This document shows, in pieces, positions 37,935 to 45,828 of a stretch of 64,000 nucleotides of DNA. How positions within the stretch are numbered: position 1 is the stretch's first letter; every line of letters begins with the position of its first letter. The stretch is from assembly GCA_947169245.1 (NCBI GenBank), contig CAMVPA010000004.1, positions 1 to 64,000 on the forward strand. Reading direction: 5' to 3'. The translations under genes and the position numbers were made by a program. This DNA is from an uncultured Prevotellaceae bacterium (GTDB lineage Bacteria; Bacteroidota; Bacteroidia; Bacteroidales; Bacteroidaceae). The notes beneath the pieces were generated by a model. The model was given only the letters and a program-made list of their open reading frames with translations. It made no database searches and was not told where the DNA came from.

Positions 37935-39618
37935 CACTGGAGCCACCACTGACGGTGCACCCTGTAATGCCAAGGCCGCCGAAGTAGGATGTGCCGCCGC
38001 TGATGCTGACACCGGACTGTAATGTAGGCTGCGAGACACTCGAGACAACGAGGCCAGAGCCGCCGCTCGACGGAGTCTGAAATGCAAAAGTATTGTTGCC
38101 AACATTCAACGCATACCAGGTGTTAGCACTCCACGACGAGGCCTGATAACACGACTGCGTCAGACTGGAACCGTTCTCCAGACCTCCCACGGCGACGATG
38201 TTACCACCCTCGACATAGAGTTTATAACCACCCTCGGTGTTGGCGTCGATAGCCACTTCGGGCGAGCCAGAGCAGATAGCATAGACCGTACCACCCTTGA
38301 TGTAGCAATTGCCATTGGCGTCCAGTCCGTCATTATGCTGTCCGTGGGCATAGACATAGCCACCGCTGATGGTCATCGTACTCTTCGAGTTGACGGCATC
38401 GTCGTAAGCATAACAGGCTATTTCGCCACCCGTTATACTAAGCTCTTTCTTCGTCTCAATACCCTCGCCGTTGGTACCACTGGTACGTACCCATATGCAA
38501 CCGCTGCTGACAGTGATATTGCCGTCGGCTTTGATGCCCTTGGGCGACGATGTATCGTTATTGCTCCTGTACTGACTGCCAGTGGTGATGACGTAGACGC
38601 TGCCGCCGCTGAACGTGGCCTCGCCGTCGGCACTGATGCCCTTGCCGCCCGAGCCGGTGCTCTTCAGGCGGAGCTCGCCGCCGCTGACGGTCAGTGTCGA
38701 GTCGGTCTTGATGCCGGCAGCGCCCTTGGCCTGACGCTCGTCGCTGTCGTAGGTGCCGCCGCCTGTAGTGAGCACGGTGGTGCGCCCGCCGGTCACGACG
38801 ATGTGGCTCTCGCTGTTGATGCCCTTGGCCGCTGCTGCCGATACTTCGACGTTCAGGATGCCGCCGTTGATGAAGACGCCGTCGTTGGCCTTGATGCCGT
38901 GGTTGGCTGTTGACTTCACGTAGATGTTGTTGCCCTTGTTGAACACGATGTAGTCGGCCGAGTGTATGCCGTTGTTGGTGTTGCCGGTGACGCTCAGCGT
39001 GCCGCTGCCGTTGAAGAGCAGCTTGCCTTTGCAGTAGAGTGCTCCCTTCTGGGTGCCGCCGGTGCCGTCGGCCAGGGTGTTGGTGGTGCCGTCGGCCAGG
39101 ATGACGAAGGCGCGCTTGCTGCTGAGCAGGTTGAGCGCAGCCGAGTCGGGGTTGGTGATGCTGGCGCCGTTGAGTTTCACGGCGTACTTCTTGTCGCCCA
39201 GCACGGTCAGCGAGCCGTTTGTGGTTGTGCCTCTCACTACATAGCACACTTTTTTCACCTCGCCGTGGTTCGCTGTCACGTGACTGCCGCTGACTGTCAC
39301 CTCTACGCCGTTCTCGGTCTTGGACACGGGGTTGGACATGTCGATGCTTACCTCTGTCGTAAACTCGTTGTTCTCCAGCGCATCCTCCTCGTCGGGCAGG
39401 TACTCGGCGGCTGTTGTCGTGGGCTCTGCCGTTGTCTTGTCTATCTCAATGTCGAACGTGGCCAGCTCGCCCGTTGTGGCCGAACTGCCGCCTGACATGT
39501 TACCACCATTATTCCAGCCGTTGTCGGCATTGTAGTCCTCGAACGGGTCATCCGCCGAGCAGCAAGTCATTACGGCTATCACTGCCACAAGCACAGAAAA
39601 ACTCAGTATCTTCTTCAT
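37861..39618 (-). CDS. Lipoprotein with DUF4353-like carbohydrate-binding repeats
   Basis: I start at MKKILSFSVLVAVIAVMTCCSADD (39618), a lipoprotein signal with lipobox MTC/TCC; the track's extra 11 residues are dropped. After an acidic linker, residues about 130-450 are beta-helix-like repeats (GGILNVEVSAAAAKGINSESHIVVTGG, GGELRLKSTGSGGKGISADG) matching the DUF4353 family (carbohydrate-binding domain-containing protein, from recall). The C-terminus is rich in Gly/Ser and ends SMGGGPGGGPGGWR. It is probably a surface-exposed lipoprotein; the ligand is unknown. The sorting and sequence resemble spore-coat-linked partners of CotH proteins such as the one at 7 kb. Confidence 0.83.
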   Translation of the reverse strand: MKKILSFSVLVAVIAVMTCCSADDPFEDYNADNGWNNGGNMSGGSSATTGELATFDIEIDKTTAEPTTTAAEYLPDEEDALENNEFTTEVSIDMSNPVSKTENGVEVTVSGSHVTANHGEVKKVCYVVRGTTTNGSLTVLGDKKYAVKLNGASITNPDSAALNLLSSKRAFVILADGTTNTLADGTGGTQKGALYCKGKLLFNGSGTLSVTGNTNNGIHSADYIVFNKGNNIYVKSTANHGIKANDGVFINGGILNVEVSAAAAKGINSESHIVVTGGRTTVLTTGGGTYDSDERQAKGAAGIKTDSTLTVSGGELRLKSTGSGGKGISADGEATFSGGSVYVITTGSQYRSNNDTSSPKGIKADGNITVSSGCIWVRTSGTNGEGIETKKELSITGGEIACYAYDDAVNSKSTMTISGGYVYAHGQHNDGLDANGNCYIKGGTVYAICSGSPEVAIDANTEGGYKLYVEGGNIVAVGGLENGSSLTQSCYQASSWSANTWYALNVGNNTFAFQTPSSGGSGLVVSSVSQPTLQSGVSISGGTSYFGGLGITGCTVSGGSSVSLSSYSGGNSMGGGPGGGPGGWR

Positions 39619-39681
39619 AATCGCTGTCGTTTTAGTAGTTACGTTGCTCATTTTTGTCCTTACAGTTCTTTATTTCGTGTA

Positions 39682-39689
39682 CAAAAGTA
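39682..39689 (-). promoter_or_regulatory. -7 box for the DUF4353-like lipoprotein
   Basis: TACTTTTG on the minus strand, 64 bases ahead of the start codon. Confidence 0.5.
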
Positions 39690-39761
39690 CGTGTTTCGCC
39701 CAGACTGCCAAAATTTATTCAGCGAACGGCAGGAATCGTTCAACGAATTCTCCCTTCCATA

Positions 39762-40718
39762 CTATAGGAAGAGCATTACCAACAGCGGGATGGTGACCAT
39801 CGAGAAGAGGGTGGTGATGAATGTGGTCTCGGTGATTGTCGTCGTGTCCTTCTCGTACTTCAGGCAGAGGATGGTGCCGTAGGTGGCTACGGGCATGGCG
39901 ATGACGACGGTGTTGATGTTGACCACCAACTCTGAAAAACCGAGGTTCCTAGTGAGGTAGTAGACGCCCAGCGGCAGCAGGACGAGCCGCAGGGCGGTGG
40001 TCAGGTAGACTGTCATGTTGCCCATGAGTGCACGCAGCGGCAACTGCGACATCGAGGAGCCGATGATGAGCAGGGCGGCGGGCACGGTGATGTTGCCGAC
40101 CATGGTCAGCGGCTGGCTCACGAAGGCGGGAATATCCTTGATTTCGAGGGCCACGATGAGCATGGTCATGTAGGCGGCGAGCATGGGCGTGGAGTAGAGC
40201 ACCTTCTTCTGGAACCGATGTCTCTCGTACTCTCTCGTCTCCACGTCGTCGAGCCTGCGTGTACCCATAACGCCATCACCGCCTCCCGTAATCAGCATGG
40301 TGCCGACGGTGAAGACGGCAAAGGTGTTGACGACGTTAAGCACAGCCGCGTAGAAGATGGCCTCGTGGCCGAAGATGGAGGCGACGACGGGATAGCCCAT
40401 GAAACCTACGTTGCCGAACATCAGGGCGAAGCCGACGGGGCCCTCGTCGTCGCGCCGCTTCGTCAGATAGCGCGGCAGCAGGAAGGCGACGGTCGTCAGC
40501 ACGGCGTAGGTGATGACGCTGATGAGCAGCAGGGGCAGGATGAAACGGCGGTCGGGCAGCTCGCCCGTCATCGACGACGACAGGATGAGCGCCGGACAGG
40601 TGATGTTGATGACCAGTCGCGACAGCCGACGGTCGAAGTCGCCACCCAGATAGCCGAGGCGGCCGGCAACGTAGCCGAGAACCACCACGACGAACAACGT
40701 GATCATGACTGTTATCAT
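39762..40718 (-). CDS. AEC family transporter
   Basis: A 318-aa membrane protein of the auxin efflux carrier type with about ten hydrophobic segments: MITVMITLFVVVVLGYVAGRLGYL, LVINITCPALILSSSM, GFALMFGNVGFMGYPVVASIFG, VPAALLIIGSSMSQLPL and VVIAMPVATYGTILCLKYEKDT. The family moves small carboxylates or amino acids such as malate. It lies downstream of purN on the same strand, behind a duplicated small palindrome. Confidence 0.9.
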   Translation of the reverse strand: MITVMITLFVVVVLGYVAGRLGYLGGDFDRRLSRLVINITCPALILSSSMTGELPDRRFILPLLLISVITYAVLTTVAFLLPRYLTKRRDDEGPVGFALMFGNVGFMGYPVVASIFGHEAIFYAAVLNVVNTFAVFTVGTMLITGGGDGVMGTRRLDDVETREYERHRFQKKVLYSTPMLAAYMTMLIVALEIKDIPAFVSQPLTMVGNITVPAALLIIGSSMSQLPLRALMGNMTVYLTTALRLVLLPLGVYYLTRNLGFSELVVNINTVVIAMPVATYGTILCLKYEKDTTTITETTFITTLFSMVTIPLLVMLFL

Positions 40719-40728
40719 ACGCAGAATC

Positions 40729-40786
40729 TACGCAGCGGGGCGGTTCCGCTGTGTTATTTACGCAGCGGGGCGGTTCCGCTGTGTAA
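40729..40786. repeat. Duplicated 28-bp hairpin repeat at the purN 3' end
   Basis: TACGCAGCGGGGCGGTTCCGCTGTGTTATT occurs twice in tandem (about 40729-40757 and 40758-40786). Each can fold through CAGCGG...CCGCTG. The second copy supplies the last PurN residues (LHSGTAPLRK) and its stop. Confidence 0.85.
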
Positions 40787-41353
40787 TTCGTTAAGCACCT
40801 GTTCGACAACCTGCGGGAAGTGCTTCATCTCCAGCTCGTGCTCCTTCCCGGCAATGTCGTCGACCGTGTCGTCGGGCGACAGCGCCACCTTATATTGTGC
40901 TATGATCTCGCCGCCGTCGCAGACGGGCGTCACCCAGTGAACGGTCATGCCCGTCTCCGGCTCGCCGGCGGCCTTGACGGCCTCGTGGACGTGGTGGCCC
41001 CACATGCCCTTGCCGCCATACTTGGGCAGCAGCGCGGGATGGAGGTTGACCATGCGACGGGGGAAGGCGTCGATGAGGAAGTCGGGGATGAGCGGCAGGA
41101 AGCCCGCCAGCACGATGAAGCGGATGTCGTACTGCCGGAGCAGCGGCATCATCACCGTCTCGTCGTTCAGCTCGGCCTTGGTGACAACAGCCGTGGGCAC
41201 GCCCAGGTTCTTGGCACGCACCAGAGCATAGGCATCGGGTTTGTTACTCACGACAAGGGCACAGTTCACGCGGTCGGAACCGCTGAAGTAGCGTATCAGA
41301 TTCTCGCAGTTACTGCCACTACCCGACACAAAGATAGCGATATTCGTTTTCAT
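40754..41353 (-). CDS. purN: Phosphoribosylglycinamide formyltransferase
   Basis: Transfers formyl from 10-formyltetrahydrofolate to GAR in purine synthesis. I start at MKTNIAIFVSGSGSNCENLI (41353), three codons after the track start. Signatures: FVSGSGSN phosphate loop, LAGFLPLIPDFLIDAFPRRMVNLHPALLPKYGGKGMWG with the catalytic Asn/His, and TGMTVHWVTPVCDGGEIIAQ with the catalytic Asp. The C-terminal SGTAPLRK comes from the duplicated hairpin repeat. Its promoter overlaps the end of mutY. Confidence 0.95.
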   Translation of the reverse strand: MKTNIAIFVSGSGSNCENLIRYFSGSDRVNCALVVSNKPDAYALVRAKNLGVPTAVVTKAELNDETVMMPLLRQYDIRFIVLAGFLPLIPDFLIDAFPRRMVNLHPALLPKYGGKGMWGHHVHEAVKAAGEPETGMTVHWVTPVCDGGEIIAQYKVALSPDDTVDDIAGKEHELEMKHFPQVVEQVLNELHSGTAPLRK

Positions 41354-41372
41354 GACGTTCACATTTTGGCTG

Positions 41373-41380
41373 CAAAGGTA
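41373..41380 (-). promoter_or_regulatory. -7 box for purN
   Basis: TACCTTTG on the minus strand immediately next to the mutY stop codon, 20 bases ahead of the purN ATG; the leader would be very short. Confidence 0.6.
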
Positions 41381-42595
41381 CTAATTTTCGCCGACATTCG
41401 CCGCCTTTGAGGCAAAAAAGTGGCGATGCACCTCCTCAAGCAGCATCTCTACCAGTCGCGGAACGCCGTAGTTGTCGATGTCGTCCTCACGAATCCAGAA
41501 GTAGTCATCAGGCAACGTCGGCCGCTTGTCAGTCTCCAGCAGGTAGAAGTCGGCGTAGATGATGCGGTGGGTGAGGACGTGCTTGACGTTTCGGCGCAGC
41601 AAAACTGCACCGTGCTCTGGCTCTTGTTCCTTACCTCTCGCCTCTAACCTCTCACCTCTAACCTCTAACCTCTCGCCTCTAACCTCTAACCTCTCGCCTC
41701 CAACCTCTAACAACACCGGCTCATAGAGCCCCTGCCAGATGTCGCCAGCAGGCCGGCGATGGATGGCCGTCATGCCCTGACACCTTATATATACGTACGT
41801 GAGACGGCGCTCCTTGACCTTCAGGGTCTTGAGTTTCACAGGCAGTTCGCCCACCCTACCCTCGCGGAAGGCCACGCAGCTCTCCATCAGCGGGCAGGCC
41901 TCGCAACGGGGAGACTGCGGCGTACACTGGATGGCGCCGAAGTCCATCATGGCCTGGTTGTAAGTCCCCATCATCCTCCCCCGACTGGGGGAGGTTTCTT
42001 CTTCAAGGGAGGTTTCTTCTTCAGGGGAGGTTTCTTCTTCAAGGGAGGTTTCAAAAGCCGCCCCCAGCTGGGGGAGCTGGGAGGAGGCTAAGCTCTGTGC
42101 CAGCGCCGCGAACTCACGCTTGCCCTCAGTGGTGTTGATGGGCGTCGCGATGCCGAAGTGGCGGCTGAGCACGCGGTAGACGTTGCCGTCGACGACGGCG
42201 GCGGGCAGTCCGAAGGCGATGCTGCCGATGGCGGCGGCCGTATAGTCGCCCACGCCCTTCAGCCGGCGGAGCCCCTCGATGGTGTCGGGGAAGCCGCCGC
42301 GCTCCACCACCTGACGGGCGGCAGCATGCAGGTTGCGGGCCCGGCTGTAGTAGCCCAGCCCCTGCCACTCGCGCAGCACCTCGTCCTCGGAGGCGGCAGC
42401 AAGGTCGCCGACCGTCGGCCACCGGCGCATGAAGCGCTCCCAGTATGCCCAGCCCTGCTTGACCTGCGTCTGCTGCAGGATAATCTCGCTGAGCCAAATG
42501 GCGTAGGGGTCCCTGGTGCCGCGCCATGGCAGCTCGCGTCCGTTCTCACGGAACCAGTCGAGCAGCGTCGTTGTAAAGTAGTGGGAATCTTTCAC
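41381..42595 (-). CDS. mutY: A/G-specific adenine DNA glycosylase
   Basis: Removes adenine mispaired with 8-oxoguanine. Visible: LSEIILQQTQVKQG, the helix-hairpin-helix LKGVGDYTAAAIGSIAFG, catalytic Asp in VDGNVYRVLSR, and the 4Fe-4S ligands CTPQSPRCEACPLMESC. Two in-frame repeats are present: residues about 169-207 (LGAAFETSLEEETSPEEETSLEEETSPSRGR) in the catalytic domain just before MMDFGAIQCTPQSP, and about 294-320 (LEVGGERLEVRGERLEVRGERLEARG) in the NUDIX-like 8-oxoG recognition domain. Despite these, all catalytic residues remain. Its start overlaps the sulfatase stop by four bases. Confidence 0.94.
   Translation of the reverse strand: MKDSHYFTTTLLDWFRENGRELPWRGTRDPYAIWLSEIILQQTQVKQGWAYWERFMRRWPTVGDLAAASEDEVLREWQGLGYYSRARNLHAAARQVVERGGFPDTIEGLRRLKGVGDYTAAAIGSIAFGLPAAVVDGNVYRVLSRHFGIATPINTTEGKREFAALAQSLASSQLPQLGAAFETSLEEETSPEEETSLEEETSPSRGRMMGTYNQAMMDFGAIQCTPQSPRCEACPLMESCVAFREGRVGELPVKLKTLKVKERRLTYVYIRCQGMTAIHRRPAGDIWQGLYEPVLLEVGGERLEVRGERLEVRGERLEARGKEQEPEHGAVLLRRNVKHVLTHRIIYADFYLLETDKRPTLPDDYFWIREDDIDNYGVPRLVEMLLEEVHRHFFASKAANVGEN
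41636..41713 (-). repeat. GAGGTTAGAGGCGAGAGGTTAGAGGT repeat (family D, in mutY)
   Basis: About three and a half copies of a 21-base unit (GGCGAGAGGTTAGAGGTTAGA) giving the 7-residue peptide LEVRGER. Confidence 0.85.
41973..42088 (-). repeat. Palindrome-flanked GAAGAAGAAACCTCCC repeat (in mutY)
   Basis: CCTCCCCCGACTGGGGGAGG and GCCCCCAGCTGGGGGAGCTGGGAGGAGG flank three copies of TTTCTTCTTCAAGGGAGG (18 bases, EETSLE). The hairpin arms resemble family B; the middle is a separate tandem expansion. Confidence 0.8.
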
Positions 42596-44019
42596 TTCTT
42601 TTCGCCCTCAAAGGGATAGTTCTCCGACGGTGTGCGCATCTGCCACATCCGTTCGTCAAGTTCTTTCACCAACTGCGGATAGTCGGCAGCCAGGTTGTGC
42701 TCCTCACACGGGTCTTCGCTGATGCGGTAGAGCTCCAGCGGCGCCCCCTTCTTCACCGTCACCGCCTTCCACTCGCCGTGGCGGATGGCACGCTGCTTGC
42801 CGGGGAACTCCCAGTAGAGGTAACGGCTGTCGGTGTCGGCCTCGCCCCCGAAGAACAGCGGCGAGATGTCCATACCGTCGGTCTTCTGCGGCAGTCCCTT
42901 CCGGGAGCCCGTCAGGGCGGCCAGCGTGGGCATGAAGTCGGCAAAGTAGACGATGTTCGCAATCTGTCGTGCCGGCACGCGTCCCGGTTGGTTGACGATG
43001 AGCGGCACGCGGATGCCACCCTCGTAGAGCTGTCCCTTGCGACCTTTCAGTCCGGCGCCGCAGTTCAGCTCCTTCAGCGGTGCCATGACCGCAGCCCCGT
43101 TGTCGGAGGCAAAGATGACGATGGTGTTCTCCCTCAGTCCCAGGGCGTCGAGCGTGCCCAAAAGGCGACCGATGTTGTAGTCCATGTGTGTGACGAGCGC
43201 CGCATAGCGCTTGGTGTTGGCCGACCAGTCGCCGTGTTCGTCATACCACGACGTGTCGTCGATGTTGTAGGGCTCGTGGGGAGCGTCGTAGCCCAGAAAC
43301 AGGAAGAACGGGTTGTTCTTGTTGCGGTGGATGAACGCAATGGCGTCATCCGTCGAAATCTCGGTGTTGTGACGCACGTGGGCGTCGTGTTCGTTCTCCT
43401 TGATGTTGATGAGCGAGTCGCCGTGCAGGCGGTAGTAGGGGTAGTAGTAGGGTGCATTCGAGTGGACGGTGGCAATGGTCCAGCCGTAGAACTCGTCGAA
43501 GCCGCGATGGTTGGGTGCCGCCTGCGTATCGTAGCCGTCGAGGTGCCACTTGTTCACCAGACAGGTGCGGTAGCCGGCAGTACCGACTACGGTGGCCAGC
43601 GTGGTGTCGCAGGGCAGCAGGTTGGCACGGCGCACGATGGTGGTGTCGCCCTTGGGGTTGATCTTCAGTCCCGTCCGCCCGCCGGCATAGCACTGGTTGT
43701 CGCGAATACGGGCATTGCCGCTGTTGCGCCCCGTCATCAGCGAGCAGCGCGACGGCGAGCTGATGCCGCTGCCGGCATAAGCCTGCGTGAAGCTGGTGCC
43801 CGTACGTGCCAGACGGTCGATGTTCGGCGTCTGGATGTACTTGTTGCCGTAGCACGCAAGGTCGCCGTAGCCCATGTCGTCGGCCAGGATAAAGACCACG
43901 TTCGGGCGCTCCGGCGTCGCCTGCTGCGCCGCCGTCTGCTGCGCCGCCGTCTGCTGCGCTGCTGCCTGCTGTGCTGCTGCCAGTCCTGTGGCAGCAATCA
44001 AGTATCCCTTAATCTTCAT
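42592..44019 (-). CDS. Serine-type sulfatase (arylsulfatase family S1)
   Basis: A 475-aa exported sulfatase. The signal peptide region is followed by a QQTAAQQTAAQQA repeat, then PNVVFILADDMGYGDLACYG (metal-binding Asp pair). The activation motif is ISSPSRCSLMTGR: Ser-x-Pro-Ser-Arg, so formylglycine would be made from Ser by an anaerobic sulfatase-maturing enzyme (not in the window). IVIFASDNGAA and GLKGRKGQLYEGGIRVPLIV supply further metal and active-site residues. The sulfated substrate (mucin or plant/algal glycan) cannot be told. It overlaps mutY by four bases. Confidence 0.92.
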   Translation of the reverse strand: MKIKGYLIAATGLAAAQQAAAQQTAAQQTAAQQATPERPNVVFILADDMGYGDLACYGNKYIQTPNIDRLARTGTSFTQAYAGSGISSPSRCSLMTGRNSGNARIRDNQCYAGGRTGLKINPKGDTTIVRRANLLPCDTTLATVVGTAGYRTCLVNKWHLDGYDTQAAPNHRGFDEFYGWTIATVHSNAPYYYPYYRLHGDSLINIKENEHDAHVRHNTEISTDDAIAFIHRNKNNPFFLFLGYDAPHEPYNIDDTSWYDEHGDWSANTKRYAALVTHMDYNIGRLLGTLDALGLRENTIVIFASDNGAAVMAPLKELNCGAGLKGRKGQLYEGGIRVPLIVNQPGRVPARQIANIVYFADFMPTLAALTGSRKGLPQKTDGMDISPLFFGGEADTDSRYLYWEFPGKQRAIRHGEWKAVTVKKGAPLELYRISEDPCEEHNLAADYPQLVKELDERMWQMRTPSENYPFEGEKK

Positions 44020-44030
44020 TCCTCATTCCT

Positions 44031-44098
44031 CTCACCTCTTCTTACAGCTTTCCCTGGTCGCCAACTCACCTCTTCTTACAGCTTTCCCTGGTCGCCAA
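44031..44098. repeat. Perfect 34-bp tandem duplication of the serB 3' end
   Basis: CTCACCTCTTCTTACAGCTTTCCCTGGTCGCCAA occurs at 44031-44064 and again at 44065-44098. The second copy holds the last serB codons (GDQGKL and stop); the first is a noncoding duplicate. Confidence 0.95.
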
Positions 44099-45320
44099 GA
44101 TAGCTGTCCTTGAACCCGAGGAAGTAGAGCACACCGTCCAGTCCGATGGTGTTGATACTCTGCTTGGCGGTGGCCACCACACGGGGCTTGGCGTGGAAGG
44201 CGATGCCCAGTCCGGCCTCCGAAATCATCGGCAGGTCATTGGCGCCGTCGCCCACGGCGATGGTCTGCGCGAGGTTCACCTTCTCCACCTGTGCGATGAG
44301 CTTCAGCAGCTCGGCCTTGCGGTGGCCGTCCACTATCTCGCCCACATAGCGACCCGTCAGCTTGCCGTCCTCGCCAATCTCCAGCTCGTTGGCATAGACG
44401 TAGTCGATGCCGTAGCGGCGCTGCAGATACTCGCCGAAGTAGGTGAAACCGCCCGAGAGGATGGCTATCTTGTAGCCGCAGGTCTTCAGTATCGACATCA
44501 GGCGGTCGGCACCCTCGGTGATGGGCAGGTGCTCGGCAATGTCCTGCATCACACTGACGTCCAGCCCTTTCAGCAGGGCCACACGACGGGTGAAGCTCTC
44601 CTTGAAGTCTATCTCGCCACGCATGGCACTCTCGGTGATGGCACGGACCTCGGCACCCACGCCGTTGCGCTCGGCCAGCTCGTCGATGCACTCCGTCTGG
44701 ATGAGCGTCGAGTCCATATCGAAACAGATGAGGCGGCGCATGCGGCGGAACATGTCGTCCTTCTGGAACGAGAAGTCCATCTCCATCTCGGCAGCCAGCT
44801 TCATCAGCTTCGACTGCATCTCCTGACGGTCATGCGGCTCGCCGCGCAGCGAGAACTGTATGCAGGCACGGGTGTGCGTGGCAGGGTTCTTGATGCTCTT
44901 ACGACCCGTCAGTCGCAGGATGGAGTCGATGTTCAGTCCCTGGTCGGCGATGATGCGCGTGGCGGCCTCTATCTGACGGGCCTCCAGCTGACGCCCCAGC
45001 ACCATCAGTATGTAGCGGTTCTTGCCCTGATGGCCCACCCAGTCCTCGTACTCGTCGTCGCCGATGGGCGAGAAACCGATGTTCACGCCCAGCTCCGTCG
45101 CCTTGAACAGCAGCTCCTTCATCACCTGGCCGGAGTGCGTCTCGTCCATGCGGATGAGGATGCCCAGCGACAGTGTCGAGTGGATGTCTGCCTGGCCGAT
45201 GTCCAGTATCTGTGCGTCGTACTTCGCCAGTATTCCCATGACGGATGCCGTCAGTCCCGGGCGGTCCTGACCCGTGATGCGCACCAGTATCTGCTCTTCC
45301 TTATTCCTTGTCTGTTCCAT
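44076..45320 (-). CDS. serB: Phosphoserine phosphatase with two ACT domains
   Basis: Dephosphorylates phosphoserine, the last step of serine synthesis. I start at MEQTRNKEEQILVRITGQDRPGLTASVMGIL (45320); the track's 110 extra residues run through a 21-base repeat and the promoter. Two ACT-like domains (about 10-85 and 95-170) precede a HAD domain: FDMDSTLIQTECIDELA with nucleophile and acid Asp, ILSGGFTYFGEYLQ, and AVGDGANDLPMISEAGLGIAFHAKP. The double ACT form is usual in Bacteroidetes and suggests amino-acid feedback. Confidence 0.95.
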   Translation of the reverse strand: MEQTRNKEEQILVRITGQDRPGLTASVMGILAKYDAQILDIGQADIHSTLSLGILIRMDETHSGQVMKELLFKATELGVNIGFSPIGDDEYEDWVGHQGKNRYILMVLGRQLEARQIEAATRIIADQGLNIDSILRLTGRKSIKNPATHTRACIQFSLRGEPHDRQEMQSKLMKLAAEMEMDFSFQKDDMFRRMRRLICFDMDSTLIQTECIDELAERNGVGAEVRAITESAMRGEIDFKESFTRRVALLKGLDVSVMQDIAEHLPITEGADRLMSILKTCGYKIAILSGGFTYFGEYLQRRYGIDYVYANELEIGEDGKLTGRYVGEIVDGHRKAELLKLIAQVEKVNLAQTIAVGDGANDLPMISEAGLGIAFHAKPRVVATAKQSINTIGLDGVLYFLGFKDSYLGDQGKL

Positions 45321-45340
45321 AGTCTCACTTTCTGTCGCCG

Positions 45341-45348
45341 CAAAGTTA
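45341..45348 (-). promoter_or_regulatory. -7 box for serB
   Basis: TAACTTTG on the minus strand, 20 bases ahead of the ATG, with a TTTG-like box about 23 bases further upstream. Confidence 0.6.
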
Positions 45349-45393
45349 CACATTTTTTTCGAAACAGCACACAAAACTCCAAGAAAAACTATC

Positions 45394-45519
45394 GACTTCT
45401 CCGGCGGCCCCACAGACTTCTCCGGCGGCCCCCCAGACTTCTCCGGCGGCCCCCCAGACTTCCACGGCGGCCCCGCAGATTTGTCCCACGGCCTGGGACA
45501 TTTCCACGGCGGCCCTGCA
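45394..45519. repeat. 21-bp tandem array upstream of serB
   Basis: Six units of GACTTCTCCGGCGGCCCCCCA (starts 45394, 45415, 45436, 45457, 45478, 45499; the fifth is degenerate). The 21-base period reads as a 7-residue repeat on either strand, but no real gene covers it. The gap 45321-45828 otherwise holds the serB promoter and two palindromes. Confidence 0.9.
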
Positions 45520-45598
45520 GGCTCAAGTGCCGGAACAGGTGCGGGAACGGCGCGCCGGCGAAGGCGCCGGACGCCAGCGCCGCTACGCACGCGCGCGC

Positions 45599-45710
45599 AT
45601 ATATAGTAGTCAAAGGCCAAAACAAATTGCACTTCCTGCACCTCTTGCACTTAGACGAGGTGCAAGAAGTGCGGGAAGTGCAGGGCGTTTCCGTGTTTAC
45701 CTACTATATA
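45599..45710. repeat. MITE-like 110-bp palindrome
   Basis: The ends are TATATAGTAG and CTACTATATA. Inside, TGCACTTCCTGCACCTCTTGCACTT faces AGGTGCAAGAAGTGCGGGAAGTGCA. Nested imperfect inverted repeats with terminal inverted repeats and no ORF suggest a small non-autonomous element. Confidence 0.7.
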
Positions 45711-45711
45711 G

Positions 45712-45803
45712 GGCTTCTTCGACTCTCGCGCAGAGCCGCAGAGTTCACGGAGTCTGGATTGTGGCTTTACTCTGCGGAACTCTGCGACTCTGCGCGAGAA
45801 GCC
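45712..45803. repeat. CTCTGCG palindrome
   Basis: GGCTTCTTCGACTCTCGCGCAGAGCCGCAGAGTTCACGGAG pairs with CTCTGCGGAACTCTGCGACTCTGCGCGAGAAGCC. A large imperfect stem directly next to the previous palindrome and just downstream of ddh. Confidence 0.8.
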
Positions 45804-45828
45804 AGCAACCGAAAGTTGAGATAATCAT

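Noticed and set aside
45394-45519. CRISPR array
   Set aside because: Units are contiguous 21-mers without spacers.
45274-45606. 110-aa ORF with DFSGGPP repeats
   Set aside because: It only translates the 21-base array and the serB promoter; no start context.
45321-45650. Upstream extension of serB
   Set aside because: It covers the promoter and the 21-base array; the normal start is MEQTRNKEEQ.
42697-45824. Long plus-strand ORFs at 42697-44103 and 44193-45824
   Set aside because: Antisense to the sulfatase and serB, both of which have clear catalytic motifs.
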